This document shows, piece by piece, positions 1-8,697 of a stretch of 64,000 bases of DNA. The notes beneath the pieces were generated by a model. That model was given only the letters and a program-made list of their open reading frames with translations. It was not told the origin of the DNA and did not search any database. How positions within the stretch are numbered: the stretch's first letter is position 1; every line of letters begins with the position of its first letter. Made by a program: the position numbers and the translations under genes. The stretch is from Streptomyces antibioticus (GTDB lineage Bacteria > Actinomycetota > Actinomycetes > Streptomycetales > Streptomycetaceae), in assembly GCF_002019855.1 (NCBI RefSeq), contig NZ_CM007717.1, positions 3,288,645 through 3,352,644 of the forward strand, read 5' to 3'.

Positions 1-119
1 CGATCGCTGACCCACCCTCTCCGCCGCACCGCGCCCGGCGGCCCCCGCCGCCATCGGCGCGCCCCCTCCCTGCGCCGGTGGCGGCCCGCCGTACGCCCGT
101 GGCGGCGCCCCCGCCAACG

Positions 120-153
120 CGCCGACGGCGGTCCCGCCAATACGCCGTCGGCG
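120..153. repeat. 11-bp inverted repeat upstream of GH3 gene
   Basis: Perfect 11-bp arms (CGCCGACGGCG at 120-130 and CGCCGTCGGCG at 143-153) around a 12-nt loop, ending about 54 nt before the GTG start of the hexosaminidase. It could be the terminator of an upstream gene outside the window or an operator. No T-rich tail is visible. The rest of 1-206 shows no gene I would support. Confidence 0.4.
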
Positions 154-206
154 GCCCCGCACCGGGTACCGTGCGCCACCGGAACCCCTCCGGAAGGAGC
201 CCGCAC

Positions 207-2036
207 GTGCCCCCACACCGCGCCGCCCTCCCCCGACGCGCCGTCCTCGCCGCCAGCGCCGGGGTCACCGCGGCCCTCGCCGTCGGCGGAGCGGCCCGCG
301 CGGACGACCGCCGCACACGCGCCCTCCTCACCGCCATGACCCTGGAGGAGAAGGTCGGGCAGGTCTTCGTCGCCCGGGTCTACGGCCACTCGGCGACCGC
401 CCCCGACCAGGCCGACGTGGACGCCAACCTCGCGGAGATGGGCGTCCGTACGGCCGCCGAGCTGGTCGCGCGGTACCGGGTCGGCGGCATCATCTACTTC
501 ACGTGGGCGCACAACACCCGTGACCCGCGTCAGATCGCCGGGCTGTCCGACGGCATCCAGCGCGCCTCCCTGGGGCTGCCGCGCGGGCTGCCGGTGCTGA
601 TCTCCACCGACCAGGAGCACGGCATCGTCTGCCGGGTGGGCGCCCCCGCCACGCTGTTCCCCGGTGCCATGGCCCTCGGCGCCGGCGGTTCGCGCGCGGA
701 CGCGCGGCAGCTCGGCCGGATCGCCGGGCGGGAGCTGCGCGCCATGGGCATCCGGCAGAACTACTCCCCCGTGGCCGACGTCAACGTGAACCCGGCCAAC
801 CCCGTGATCGGCGTGCGCTCGTTCGGCGCCGACCCGGCCGCCGCGGCGCGCCTGGTGGCCGCCGAGGTGCGCGGCTATCAGGCGTCCGGAGTGGCGGCGA
901 CCGCCAAGCACTTCCCCGGGCACGGCGACACCGCCGTGGACAGCCACACCGGCTTCCCGGTCATCACGCACACCCGTGCGGAGTGGGAGCGGCTGGACGC
1001 CGTCCCGTTCCGGGAGGCCATCGCGGCCGGCGTCGACTCGATCATGACCGGGCATCTGCTGTTCCCGTCCCTCGACCCCTCCGGCGACCCGGCCACCCTC
1101 TCCCGCCCGATCGTCACCGGCGTCCTGCGCGAACAGCTCGGCTACGACGGGGTGGTGGTCACCGACGCCCTCGGCATGGCGGGCGTGCGCACCAAGTACG
1201 GCGACGAGCGGGTGCCGGTGCTCGCGCTGAAGGCGGGCGTGGACCAGCTCCTCGACCCGCCGGACCTCGCCGTCGCCTGGAACGCCGTCCTGAACGCCGT
1301 ACGCGACGGTGAACTCACCGAGGAGCGGCTCGACTCGGCGGTGCTGCGGATCCTGCGGCTCAAGGAGCGGCTCGGGCTGCTGGACGAGCCGTACACGGAC
1401 CCCGCCGCCGTGTCCCGGGTGGTGGGCCGGCGTACGCATCGGGCCGCCGCCGACCGGATCGCCGAGGCGACCACGACCCTGCTGGTCGACGAGGGTCCGG
1501 CAGGACCGACGCTGCCGCTCGCGCCGCGCACCCACCCCCGCCTGCTGGTCGTCGGCGCCGATCCGGCCTCCCCCTCCGGCACCACGGGCCCGCCCACCAC
1601 CGTGCTCGCGGACGCGTTCACCGAGCTGGGCTTCACGGCGACCGCCCTGTCCACCGGCACCGCCCCGACGGCCGAGGCGGTCGAGCGGGCGGTGAGAGCC
1701 GCGTCCGGCGCCGACGCGGTGGTCGTGGCGACGTACAACGTCACCGCGGACAGCCCGCAGCGCACACTGGTGCAGCAACTCGTCGCGACGGGGCGGCCGG
1801 TGGTCGCGGTCGCGGTGCGCAATCCGTACGACGTCGCCCAACTGCCCGGCGTGCACGCCTTCCTGGCGGCGTACTCCTGGACCGACGTCGAACTCCGCGC
1901 CGCCGCACGGGTGATCGCGGGGACGGCGGCGCCGCGCGGACGGCTGCCGGTGCCGGTGCGGCGGGCCGACGACCCGGAGCAGGTGCTGTACCCGGTCGGG
2001 CACGGGCTGACGTATCCGGGATACGCCGCCCGCTGA
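207..2036 (+). CDS. GH3 beta-N-acetylhexosaminidase, Tat/Sec exported
   Basis: Glycoside hydrolase family 3, most like the NagZ/beta-N-acetylglucosaminidase branch that removes terminal GlcNAc from chitin or peptidoglycan fragments. Visible motifs are KHFPGHGDT (the GlcNAc-binding/acid-base loop of the NagZ branch), MTGHLLFPSLDP and VVTDALGMAG, whose Asp is the family nucleophile. The N-terminal catalytic barrel is followed by an alpha/beta domain from about residue 400. I chose GTG 207 because GGAAGGAG lies 7 nt upstream; the frame stays open to 78, but that part is low-complexity Arg/Pro. From this start the protein (609 aa) opens with PRRAVLAAS and a hydrophobic stretch ending GAARA, a Tat-like signal, so it probably acts outside the membrane. 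Exact substrate is inferred. Confidence 0.9.
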   Translation: MPPHRAALPRRAVLAASAGVTAALAVGGAARADDRRTRALLTAMTLEEKVGQVFVARVYGHSATAPDQADVDANLAEMGVRTAAELVARYRVGGIIYFTWAHNTRDPRQIAGLSDGIQRASLGLPRGLPVLISTDQEHGIVCRVGAPATLFPGAMALGAGGSRADARQLGRIAGRELRAMGIRQNYSPVADVNVNPANPVIGVRSFGADPAAAARLVAAEVRGYQASGVAATAKHFPGHGDTAVDSHTGFPVITHTRAEWERLDAVPFREAIAAGVDSIMTGHLLFPSLDPSGDPATLSRPIVTGVLREQLGYDGVVVTDALGMAGVRTKYGDERVPVLALKAGVDQLLDPPDLAVAWNAVLNAVRDGELTEERLDSAVLRILRLKERLGLLDEPYTDPAAVSRVVGRRTHRAAADRIAEATTTLLVDEGPAGPTLPLAPRTHPRLLVVGADPASPSGTTGPPTTVLADAFTELGFTATALSTGTAPTAEAVERAVRAASGADAVVVATYNVTADSPQRTLVQQLVATGRPVVAVAVRNPYDVAQLPGVHAFLAAYSWTDVELRAAARVIAGTAAPRGRLPVPVRRADDPEQVLYPVGHGLTYPGYAAR

Positions 2037-2133
2037 CCGCGGCCCCCGCACCGCGCGCAAAGCGGCCCGCCCGGCTGGCGTGCCCCGCCCCCCGGGGTCA
2101 CGCTGGTCGGGGGCTCGGGTGTGCGGTGGGGGA

Positions 2134-2733
2134 ATGACGATGCGCTGCGGACGGCCGACGGGAGTCGCGGGGGCGGCGCTGTGCGCGCTGCTGCTCCTGG
2201 CGGGGTGCCAGGCACCGGCCGACTCCGCCCCGGACGCGGCGACTTCCGCTCCTGGTTCCGGTTTCGGGGCGGTGTTCCTCGGTACCGGCGAATGCAGTTC
2301 GTTCGGCACGACCCGGTTCACCGAGGTGCCGTGCGACGGGGAGCGGGCGGCGGCCCGGGTCGTGGCCCGGCACGACGGGGCCTCCGGGCAGGGCCCGCCG
2401 TGCCCGCCGACCACCGACTTCGTGCTCCACATCGGCGAGCAGACCGCCCCGGCGAGGGCGGTGCGGGAGGGCTACGCCTGTATGCGCAACCTCCAGCCCC
2501 CGCACCCCGGCGACCCGGGCGAGGGCGGCGGGCCGCGCACCACGGTCGGCGACTGTGTCTACGACGTGGGCGGCGGGCAGGTGCGCGAGACCGCGTGCGA
2601 CGGGTCCGGGGCGCACCGGCCGCAGTACGAAGTGGTGCGGGCCGTGGCCGCGCGGGCGAAGTGCCCGGCGTCCACGGCCCTCTACGTCCAGCTCGGCGGC
2701 GCGGCTCCGGTGGGATGCGCGCGGCCGGTCTGA
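2134..2733 (+). CDS. Putative secreted lipoprotein, unknown function
   Basis: I do not recognise a family. The 199-residue product starts with a lipoprotein signal: basic n-region, hydrophobic LCALLLLAGC, lipobox Cys near residue 29. It would therefore be anchored outside the cytoplasmic membrane. Four to six further Cys residues in the mature part could form disulfides. The mature region is Ala/Gly/Pro-rich without a repeat. ATG 2134 is preferred because the signal begins right there; a G-rich stretch just upstream is a weak ribosome site, and the frame extends upstream to 2080. It lies convergent to the S37 peptidase with only 18 nt between the stops. Confidence 0.7.
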   Translation: MTMRCGRPTGVAGAALCALLLLAGCQAPADSAPDAATSAPGSGFGAVFLGTGECSSFGTTRFTEVPCDGERAAARVVARHDGASGQGPPCPPTTDFVLHIGEQTAPARAVREGYACMRNLQPPHPGDPGEGGGPRTTVGDCVYDVGGGQVRETACDGSGAHRPQYEVVRAVAARAKCPASTALYVQLGGAAPVGCARPV

Positions 2734-2751
2734 CCGTCCCTCAGCGGGATG

Positions 2752-4164
2752 TCACGGGCGCAGCGCGGGTTCGCGCTCCACGTCCCGGACGTCCAGCTTG
2801 GCGTCGAACCGCGCCAGCGGCTTCGCCTGCGCGACGGCGGTGGCGGAGACGCCGGCCCACTCCAGGATGCGGGCGGTGGCCAGCTCCTTCTGGTCGGCGA
2901 CCAGTCCGGCGACGTTCGCGCCGTGGTTCATGCCGGGTGCCGTGAAGACGTAGGAGTCCTTGGCGCCCTTGCCGAGGCGGAAGGGTTCGGCGCCCCACGG
3001 GTCGTTCTGGCCGTAGACGAAGAGCATGTGCCGGGCGTTGTGCTTCACCCAGGTGTCGACGTCCCGCATCGCGCCGCGCTGGAACTTCATGGAGATGTCG
3101 CGGGGGACGAGGTTCCGCGGCGGCTGGTAGCCGTAGCGGACGTACTTCTTCTCGATGTGCGGGAAGTGGATGGTGGGCGCGCCCAGTTGGGTGCCGGCCT
3201 GGTAGTAGTACGGCGTGTACGGGGCCAGGCCCTGGTCGGTGTAGAACGAGAACCCGGAGATCGTGTCGATGGAGGTCCAGATCTCGTCGTCGGTCGCGTT
3301 CTTGGCGTCCGCCGGGATCGTGCCGCAGTCGGAGAGCAGGCTGTACTGCCAGAAGCCCCAGACGTAGTCGAGGACGACGGCCTCGTAGGCGCGGTCCAGG
3401 CTGCCGATGGTGTCGAAGGTGTAGCCCTCCGCCGCCGCGTAGTCGGCGTACTTCTTCTCCAGCGGCTCCCGGCGCACCAGCGCCTCGCGCTGTACGGCGT
3501 TCAGCCGGTCGCGGCACTCCTCGGTGCCGACCTTGCGGAAGAAGCGGTCGTAGGCCGAATCCTCGTCGTTCACCACGTCGTTGGGGGCGACGTACGCGAC
3601 GACGCCGTCCATGTCCTTGGGGTAGAAACGCTCGTAGTAGGTGGCCGTCATGCCGCCCTTGGAGCCGCCCGTGGAGATCCAGTTCTTGTCGTAGATCTTC
3701 TTCAGGGCCGTGAAGATGCGGTGCTGGTCGCTGGCGGCCTGCCAGATGTCGAGCTTGGACCAGTCGGCCGGTTCGGGCCGCGACGGGGTGAAGTAGCGGT
3801 ACTCCATGGAGACCTGGTTGCCGTCCACGATCTGGGTGGGCTCACGGCGGCCGGGGTTGGTGGAGACGCTGTAGCCGCCGGTGTAGAACACCGTGGGGCG
3901 GCTGACGTCCTTGTGCAGCACGGTGATCCGCTGCTGGAACGTGCCCTTGGACGGGTGCCGGTGGTCGATCGGCTGGGTGAAGTTCAGGACGAAGAAGCGG
4001 TAACCGGTGTACGGCTTCTCCTGGATCAGGCTCACGCCCGGTATCGCGAGCAGCCGGTCCTTGATGTCGGCCTCCGGCGTGGGGGAGGCGGTCGCCGCCC
4101 CCGCCGTGCTCAGTGTGCCTATGAGCACCGTGAGCGCGAGCAGCCATCTGAGCGCCTTGCGCAT
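2752..4164 (-). CDS. Secreted S37-family (tripeptidyl) aminopeptidase
   Basis: Peptidase family S37 (PS-10 type of Streptomyces), which removes tri- or dipeptides from extracellular protein fragments. The 470-residue product has a Sec signal (MRKALRW, hydrophobic core, ATA/TAGA cleavage region near residue 27). The nucleophile motif is GGSKGGMT near residue 165, preceded by the PIDHRHP and YTGGY segments typical of the family; the Asp and His of the triad lie in the C-terminal half (YGQNDPWG, GMNHGAN). Start ATG 4164 has GGGAAGGG about 10 nt upstream. The gene stands alone, with convergent and unrelated neighbours. Family call is firm; the tri- versus dipeptidyl specificity is inferred. Confidence 0.88.
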   Translation of the reverse strand: MRKALRWLLALTVLIGTLSTAGAATASPTPEADIKDRLLAIPGVSLIQEKPYTGYRFFVLNFTQPIDHRHPSKGTFQQRITVLHKDVSRPTVFYTGGYSVSTNPGRREPTQIVDGNQVSMEYRYFTPSRPEPADWSKLDIWQAASDQHRIFTALKKIYDKNWISTGGSKGGMTATYYERFYPKDMDGVVAYVAPNDVVNDEDSAYDRFFRKVGTEECRDRLNAVQREALVRREPLEKKYADYAAAEGYTFDTIGSLDRAYEAVVLDYVWGFWQYSLLSDCGTIPADAKNATDDEIWTSIDTISGFSFYTDQGLAPYTPYYYQAGTQLGAPTIHFPHIEKKYVRYGYQPPRNLVPRDISMKFQRGAMRDVDTWVKHNARHMLFVYGQNDPWGAEPFRLGKGAKDSYVFTAPGMNHGANVAGLVADQKELATARILEWAGVSATAVAQAKPLARFDAKLDVRDVEREPALRP

Positions 4165-4290
4165 GCGCGTGCACCCTTCCCCTGTGGAAATATGTGGAAC
4201 ATATGTGCGCCGGAAGCTATCGGAGCAACACCCGTCACACCAGAGGGGGTTGAGTCAACGGCGTGGCGCGGGGCCCGCCGGGCGGGGTGT

Positions 4291-4683
4291 TCAGCACAGG
4301 ATCCAGCCCGAACTGCCCGAATCGCGCCCCACCCAGCCCTTCACCCACACACAGCGGCGGCCGGCGTAGATCTGCACGGACGGTGAACTCGCCGCGTGCC
4401 TGCGCCCCTTCCTCACCGCTACATGCCCACGCGCCTGCACACTCACGGTGATCCTGCGCTGTCCGCCGGGGTGCTTGGCGACGGTGCGGGCGCAGACCCG
4501 GCCGCCGGTCTTGTAGACCTGCACGGAACCGTTGCGGAAGGAGACCGTCCGGACCTTGCGCATGCCGTCGCAGGACCCGGGCGCGGCCTGGGCGGTGCCC
4601 GGCGCCAGGAGACCGAGCAGGACGGCGACGACCAGCGCGACGGGCAGCGCCGCCACCCACCGCCGTAGCGCACCTGTCACCAC
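4291..4683 (-). CDS. Small secreted protein, unknown function
   Basis: A 130-residue product with a clear signal peptide (TGALRRWVAALPVALVVAVLLGLLAPGTAQA) and a short basic, Cys-containing mature part (about four Cys, including the last residue). No family recognised. The frame runs up to 4758, but the GTG at 4683 follows GGGGAGGG by about 9 nt and begins the signal directly, so I use it; GTG 4680 is also possible. Mature protein is rich in Arg, Val and Ser, with SVQVYKTGG/SVQIYAGRR near-repeats suggesting two small copies of a beta motif (VQVYKTGGRVCARTV and VQIYAGRRCVWVKGW). Expected to be extracellular. Function open. Confidence 0.65.
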   Translation of the reverse strand: MVTGALRRWVAALPVALVVAVLLGLLAPGTAQAAPGSCDGMRKVRTVSFRNGSVQVYKTGGRVCARTVAKHPGGQRRITVSVQARGHVAVRKGRRHAASSPSVQIYAGRRCVWVKGWVGRDSGSSGWILC

Positions 4684-4816
4684 GGGCCCCGCCCTCCCCG
4701 TACCACCGACATGCACCGTCGGTTCACCGTCGTTCGCCGTACTGATGTACGGACGCACGACGTATGTCCGATGGTTGCGCGGTCGTCACCGATCGGGTGA
4801 TTGCGGGGGCGTCGAA

Positions 4817-4859
4817 GGCCGGGACGGCGGCTCGTCGGCGGCCGGGACGGCGGCTCGTC
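4817..4859. repeat. 20-bp direct repeat, period 23
   Basis: GGCCGGGACGGCGGCTCGTC occurs at 4817-4836 and again at 4840-4859. The second copy runs into the stop codon of the ABC exporter gene. Probably slippage in GC-rich DNA; no function claimed. Confidence 0.6.
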
Positions 4860-7800
4860 AGCGGGTCGCCCCGACGGGTTCCTCCGGCTCACCCGCGCCG
4901 ACGAAGGTGCGCCAGAGGCGGGCGTAACGGCCGTCGAGGGCGAGGAGTTCGTCGTGGGTGCCGTCCTCCACGACCCGGCCGTGGTCCATGACGACCACCC
5001 GGTCCGCGCGGGCCGCGGTGGTCAGCCGGTGCGCGACCACCAGGGTCGTACGGCGCCCCGCCAGCCGGTCGGTGGCCTGGTTGACCTGCGCCTCGGTGGC
5101 CAGGTCCAGGGCCGCCGTCGCCTCGTCGAGGAGCAGCACGTCGGGGTCGACCAGTTCGGCGCGGGCCAGTGCGATGAGCTGGCGCTGCCCGGCCGAGAGG
5201 TTGCGGCCGCGCTCGGCGACCTCGTGCAGATAGCCGCCGTCCAGCGTCGCGATCATCTCGTGCGCGCCGACCGCCCGTGCCGCCGCCTCCACCTCGGCGT
5301 CACCGGCGTCCGGCCGCCCGTAGGCGATCGCGTCGCGCACGGTGCCGGGGAAGAGGTACGCCTCCTGCGGGACCACGCCCAGCCGGTGCCGGTACGAGGT
5401 GAGGTCCAGGGCGCGCAGATCGGTGCCGTCGACGGTGACCCGGCCCTCGGTGGGGTCGTAGAACCGGGCGACCAGCTTGACCAGGGTCGACTTGCCGGCG
5501 CCGGTCTCGCCGACGAACGCGACCGTCTGACCGGCGGGGACGCGCAGGGAGACCCCGCCCAGCGCCTCCTCGGGCTCACCGCCCGGGCCGTCGGGAGCGG
5601 GGGCGTCCTCGGCGCCGTAGGCGAACCGGACGTCCTCGAAGGCGATCTCGCCGCGCAGCGAGAGCACCTCCAGCGGGCGGTCGGCGGTCCGGGTGGACGT
5701 CGGCTCCCGCAGCAGTTCCTGGATGCGGCCCAGCGAGACGGTCGCCTGCTGGTAGCCGTCGAAGACCTGGGAGAGCTGCTGCACGGGGGCGAAGAACAGG
5801 TCGATGTAGAGCAGGTACGCCACCAGCGCGCCGGTCGTCAGCGTGGCCGCGTCCACCCGGCCCGCGCCCGCGACCAGCACGGCGGCCGCCGCCACCGACG
5901 ACAGGAACTGGACGAACGGGAAGTAGATCGAGATCAGCCACTGGCCGCGGATCCGCGCCCGGCGGTAGCTGTCGCTGCGCTCCGCGAACCGCGCCCCGCC
6001 GTCCCGCTCCCGGCGGAACGCCTGCACGATCCGCAGCCCGGCCACCGACTCCTGGAGATCGGCGTTGACCACCGACACCCGCTCGCGGGCCAGCTCGTAC
6101 GCCTTCACGCTGGCCCGGCGGAAGAAGTACGTGGCGACGATCAGCGGCGGCAGCGTCGCGAAGACGACGAGGGCCAGCTCGACGTCGATCACCAGCAGGG
6201 CGACCATGATCCCGAAGAAGGTGACGACCGAGACGAACGCGGTGACCAGGCCGGTCTGGAGGAACGTCGACAGCGCGTCGACGTCCGTCGTCATCCGCGT
6301 CATGATCCGGCCGGTCAGCTCGCGCTCGTAGTAGTCGAGGCCGAGCCGCTGGAGCTGGGCGAAGATCTTCAGCCGCAGCGCGTAGAGGATCCGTTCGCCG
6401 GTGCGGCCGGTCATCCGGGTCTCACCGGTCTGCGCCGCCCACTGCACCGCCACCGTGAGCAGACCGAGCAGCGAGGCCGCCCACACGGCGCCCAGGGCGG
6501 CCTGGGTGACGCCCTGGTCGATGCCGTGCCGGATCAGCACCGGCAGGAACAGGCCCGATCCGGCGTCCACGGCGACCAGGCCCAGGCTGATCAGCAGCGG
6601 CGGGCCGAAGCCCCGCAGCAGCCGGCGCAGACCGTAGGAGTCCTCGGGGGTGACGGCGCGGGCCTCGTCCACCTCCGGGACGTCGGTCGCGGGCGGCAGC
6701 ACCTCGACCTCGGCGAGCAGCTCCGGGGTGGCCGGCATGCCGTCCTTCGCGGCGTCCCGGGGCACCCGGTCCCCCGCCCACAGCCGGGGCGTGATGCCGC
6801 GCTCGGCGTCGAACTCGGCGTCCAGCTCCTCCCGTACGGTCGTGTCGTCGGCGGCCGTCGCGGGGCGGGCGTGACCGGGCGAGACGCCGCCCAGCTCGTC
6901 GGGGTCGGTGAGCAGACGGCGGTACAGCGCCGAGCGCTCCTGGAGCTCCTCGTGGGTGCCGAGGTCGGCGAGCCGCCCCGCGTCGAGGACGGCGATCCGG
7001 TCGGCGAGGTTGAGGGTGGAGCGGCGGTGGGCGATGAGGAGGGTGGTGCGGCCCCGCATGACCTGCCGGAGCGCCTCGTGGATCTCGTGCTCGACGGCGG
7101 CGTCCACGGCGGAGGTCGCGTCGTCCAGGACCAGCAGTCGGGGGTCGGTGAGGATCGCGCGGGCCAGGGCGACGCGCTGGCGCTGGCCGCCGGACAGGGT
7201 GAGGCCGTGCTCGCCGACCTTGGTGTCGTACCCGGCGGGCAGCTCGGCGATGAACCGGTCGGCCTGGGCGGCGCGGGCGGCGGCCCGGATCTGCTCGTCG
7301 GTCGCGTCCGGGCGGCCGTAGGCGATGTTGGCGCGGACCGTGTCGGAGAAGAGGAAGGAGTCCTCGGGGACCAGGCCGATCGCGGCGCGCAGCGAGTCGA
7401 GGGTGAGGTCGCGGACGTCGTGGCCGCCGACCAGGACGGCGCCGCGGCCGACGTCGTAGAAGCGGGGCAGCAGCAGGGAGACCGTCGACTTGCCGGAGCC
7501 GGAGGAGCCGACGACCGCGAGGGTCTCGCCGGGGCGGATCTCGAAGCTGAGCCCGTCGAGGACGGGGCGGTCGCTGTCGTAGCCGAAGGAGACGTCGTCG
7601 AACTCGACGGAGGCGGGCGCGTCGGCCGGCAGCTCACGGGTGCCGTCGGTCATCGACGGTTCGGTGTCGATCAGCTCCAGGACGCGTTCGGTGCCGGCGC
7701 GGGCCTGCTGGCCGACGGTGAGGACCACGGCCAGCATCCGGACCGGGCCGACGAGCTGGGCGAGGTAGGTGGAGAAGGCGACGAACGTACCGAGGGTGAT

Positions 7801-8619
7801 GTGACCGCGGACGGCCAGCCAGCCGCCCAGCGCCAGCATCGCGACCTGGCCGAGCGCGGGGACGGCCTGGAGGGCGGGGGTGTAGCGGGCGTTCAGCCGG
7901 ATCGTGCGCAGCCGCCCGGCGAACAGCCTGCGGCCGGCCTCCCGCAGCTTCCCGGCCTCCTGCTCCTCCTGCCCGAAGCCCTTCACCACGCGCACGCCGG
8001 TCACGGACCCGTCGACCACACCCGCGACGGCCGCCGCCTGCGCCTGCGCGTACCAGGTGGCGGGGTGCAGTCTGCGGCGGCTGCGGCGGGCGATCCACCA
8101 CAGGGCGGGGGCGACGGCGAGCGCGACCAGGGTGAGCGGCACGGACAGCCAGGCCATCACGACCAGGGAGATCACGAACAGGGCGAGGTTCCCGATGGTC
8201 ATCGGAAGCATGAACAGCAGCCCCTGGATGAGCTGAAGATCACTCGTGGCCCGCCCGACGACCTGCCCGGTGGACAGCTCGTCCTGCCGCCGCCCGTCGA
8301 GCCGGGTGATCGTCCCGAACATCTCGGTCCGCAGATCGTGCTGCACCCCGAGCGCGAGCCGCCCGCCGTAGTACCGGCGCACATACGTGAACCCGTACAC
8401 GAACACGGCCGCCCCGATCAGCGCACCGGCCCAGGGCGCCATGTCCCTCGTGTGATCCCCGACGACATCATCGATGATCACCTTGGTGACCAGCGGCACC
8501 AGCGCCATGACGGCCATCCCGGCGAGCGAGGACCCGAGCGCGAGCACGACGTCCTTGGGATACCGCCACGCATACCCCGCAAGCCGCCGAGCCCACCCCT
8601 GACCCCGTCCACCACTCAC
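4858..8619 (-). CDS. Fused two-module ABC exporter
   Basis: A single 1,253-residue polypeptide with the order TMD1-NBD1-TMD2-NBD2, i.e. two exporter half-subunits fused. NBD1 has Walker A GSSGSGKST (about residue 375), signature LSGGQRQRVALARAI and Walker B LLVLDDATSAVD (about 498). NBD2 has Walker A GETGAGKSTL (about 1040), signature LSAGQRQLIALARAE and Walker B VLLLDEATAALD (about 1165). NBD1 carries Asp where the catalytic Glu follows Walker B, and NBD2 has LSAGQ in place of LSGGQ; both changes fall in the same composite site, so one site should be degenerate, as in heterodimeric exporters. Likely a multidrug or lipid exporter in the membrane; substrate unknown. Of the two adjacent GTG codons, 8619 lies 7 nt after GGAGG; 8625 is the alternative. 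Confidence 0.9.
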   Translation of the reverse strand: MSGGRGQGWARRLAGYAWRYPKDVVLALGSSLAGMAVMALVPLVTKVIIDDVVGDHTRDMAPWAGALIGAAVFVYGFTYVRRYYGGRLALGVQHDLRTEMFGTITRLDGRRQDELSTGQVVGRATSDLQLIQGLLFMLPMTIGNLALFVISLVVMAWLSVPLTLVALAVAPALWWIARRSRRRLHPATWYAQAQAAAVAGVVDGSVTGVRVVKGFGQEEQEAGKLREAGRRLFAGRLRTIRLNARYTPALQAVPALGQVAMLALGGWLAVRGHITLGTFVAFSTYLAQLVGPVRMLAVVLTVGQQARAGTERVLELIDTEPSMTDGTRELPADAPASVEFDDVSFGYDSDRPVLDGLSFEIRPGETLAVVGSSGSGKSTVSLLLPRFYDVGRGAVLVGGHDVRDLTLDSLRAAIGLVPEDSFLFSDTVRANIAYGRPDATDEQIRAAARAAQADRFIAELPAGYDTKVGEHGLTLSGGQRQRVALARAILTDPRLLVLDDATSAVDAAVEHEIHEALRQVMRGRTTLLIAHRRSTLNLADRIAVLDAGRLADLGTHEELQERSALYRRLLTDPDELGGVSPGHARPATAADDTTVREELDAEFDAERGITPRLWAGDRVPRDAAKDGMPATPELLAEVEVLPPATDVPEVDEARAVTPEDSYGLRRLLRGFGPPLLISLGLVAVDAGSGLFLPVLIRHGIDQGVTQAALGAVWAASLLGLLTVAVQWAAQTGETRMTGRTGERILYALRLKIFAQLQRLGLDYYERELTGRIMTRMTTDVDALSTFLQTGLVTAFVSVVTFFGIMVALLVIDVELALVVFATLPPLIVATYFFRRASVKAYELARERVSVVNADLQESVAGLRIVQAFRRERDGGARFAERSDSYRRARIRGQWLISIYFPFVQFLSSVAAAAVLVAGAGRVDAATLTTGALVAYLLYIDLFFAPVQQLSQVFDGYQQATVSLGRIQELLREPTSTRTADRPLEVLSLRGEIAFEDVRFAYGAEDAPAPDGPGGEPEEALGGVSLRVPAGQTVAFVGETGAGKSTLVKLVARFYDPTEGRVTVDGTDLRALDLTSYRHRLGVVPQEAYLFPGTVRDAIAYGRPDAGDAEVEAAARAVGAHEMIATLDGGYLHEVAERGRNLSAGQRQLIALARAELVDPDVLLLDEATAALDLATEAQVNQATDRLAGRRTTLVVAHRLTTAARADRVVVMDHGRVVEDGTHDELLALDGRYARLWRTFVGAGEPEEPVGATR

Positions 8620-8670
8620 GCCCACGCCTCCACGTCATCCTGATCTACCGGAAGGCACCAACGCGGCGGG

Positions 8671-8689
8671 GCGGGGATTTCATCCCGCG
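8671..8689 (-). terminator. Weak hairpin after the hydrolase gene
   Basis: GGGAT-TTC-ATCCC with two more pairs across a bulged G, 9 nt past the stop codon of the minus-strand gene ending at 8698. Short stem, so only a tentative terminator. Confidence 0.35.
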
Positions 8690-8697
8690 TTCACAAT

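Noticed and set aside
4801..8643. A 1,280-codon open frame on the plus strand opposite the ABC exporter
   Set aside because: It is the antisense shadow of a gene with G/C-biased third positions. It has no domain, is full of Val/Gly/Arg/Asp, and the minus strand reads a perfect ABC exporter.
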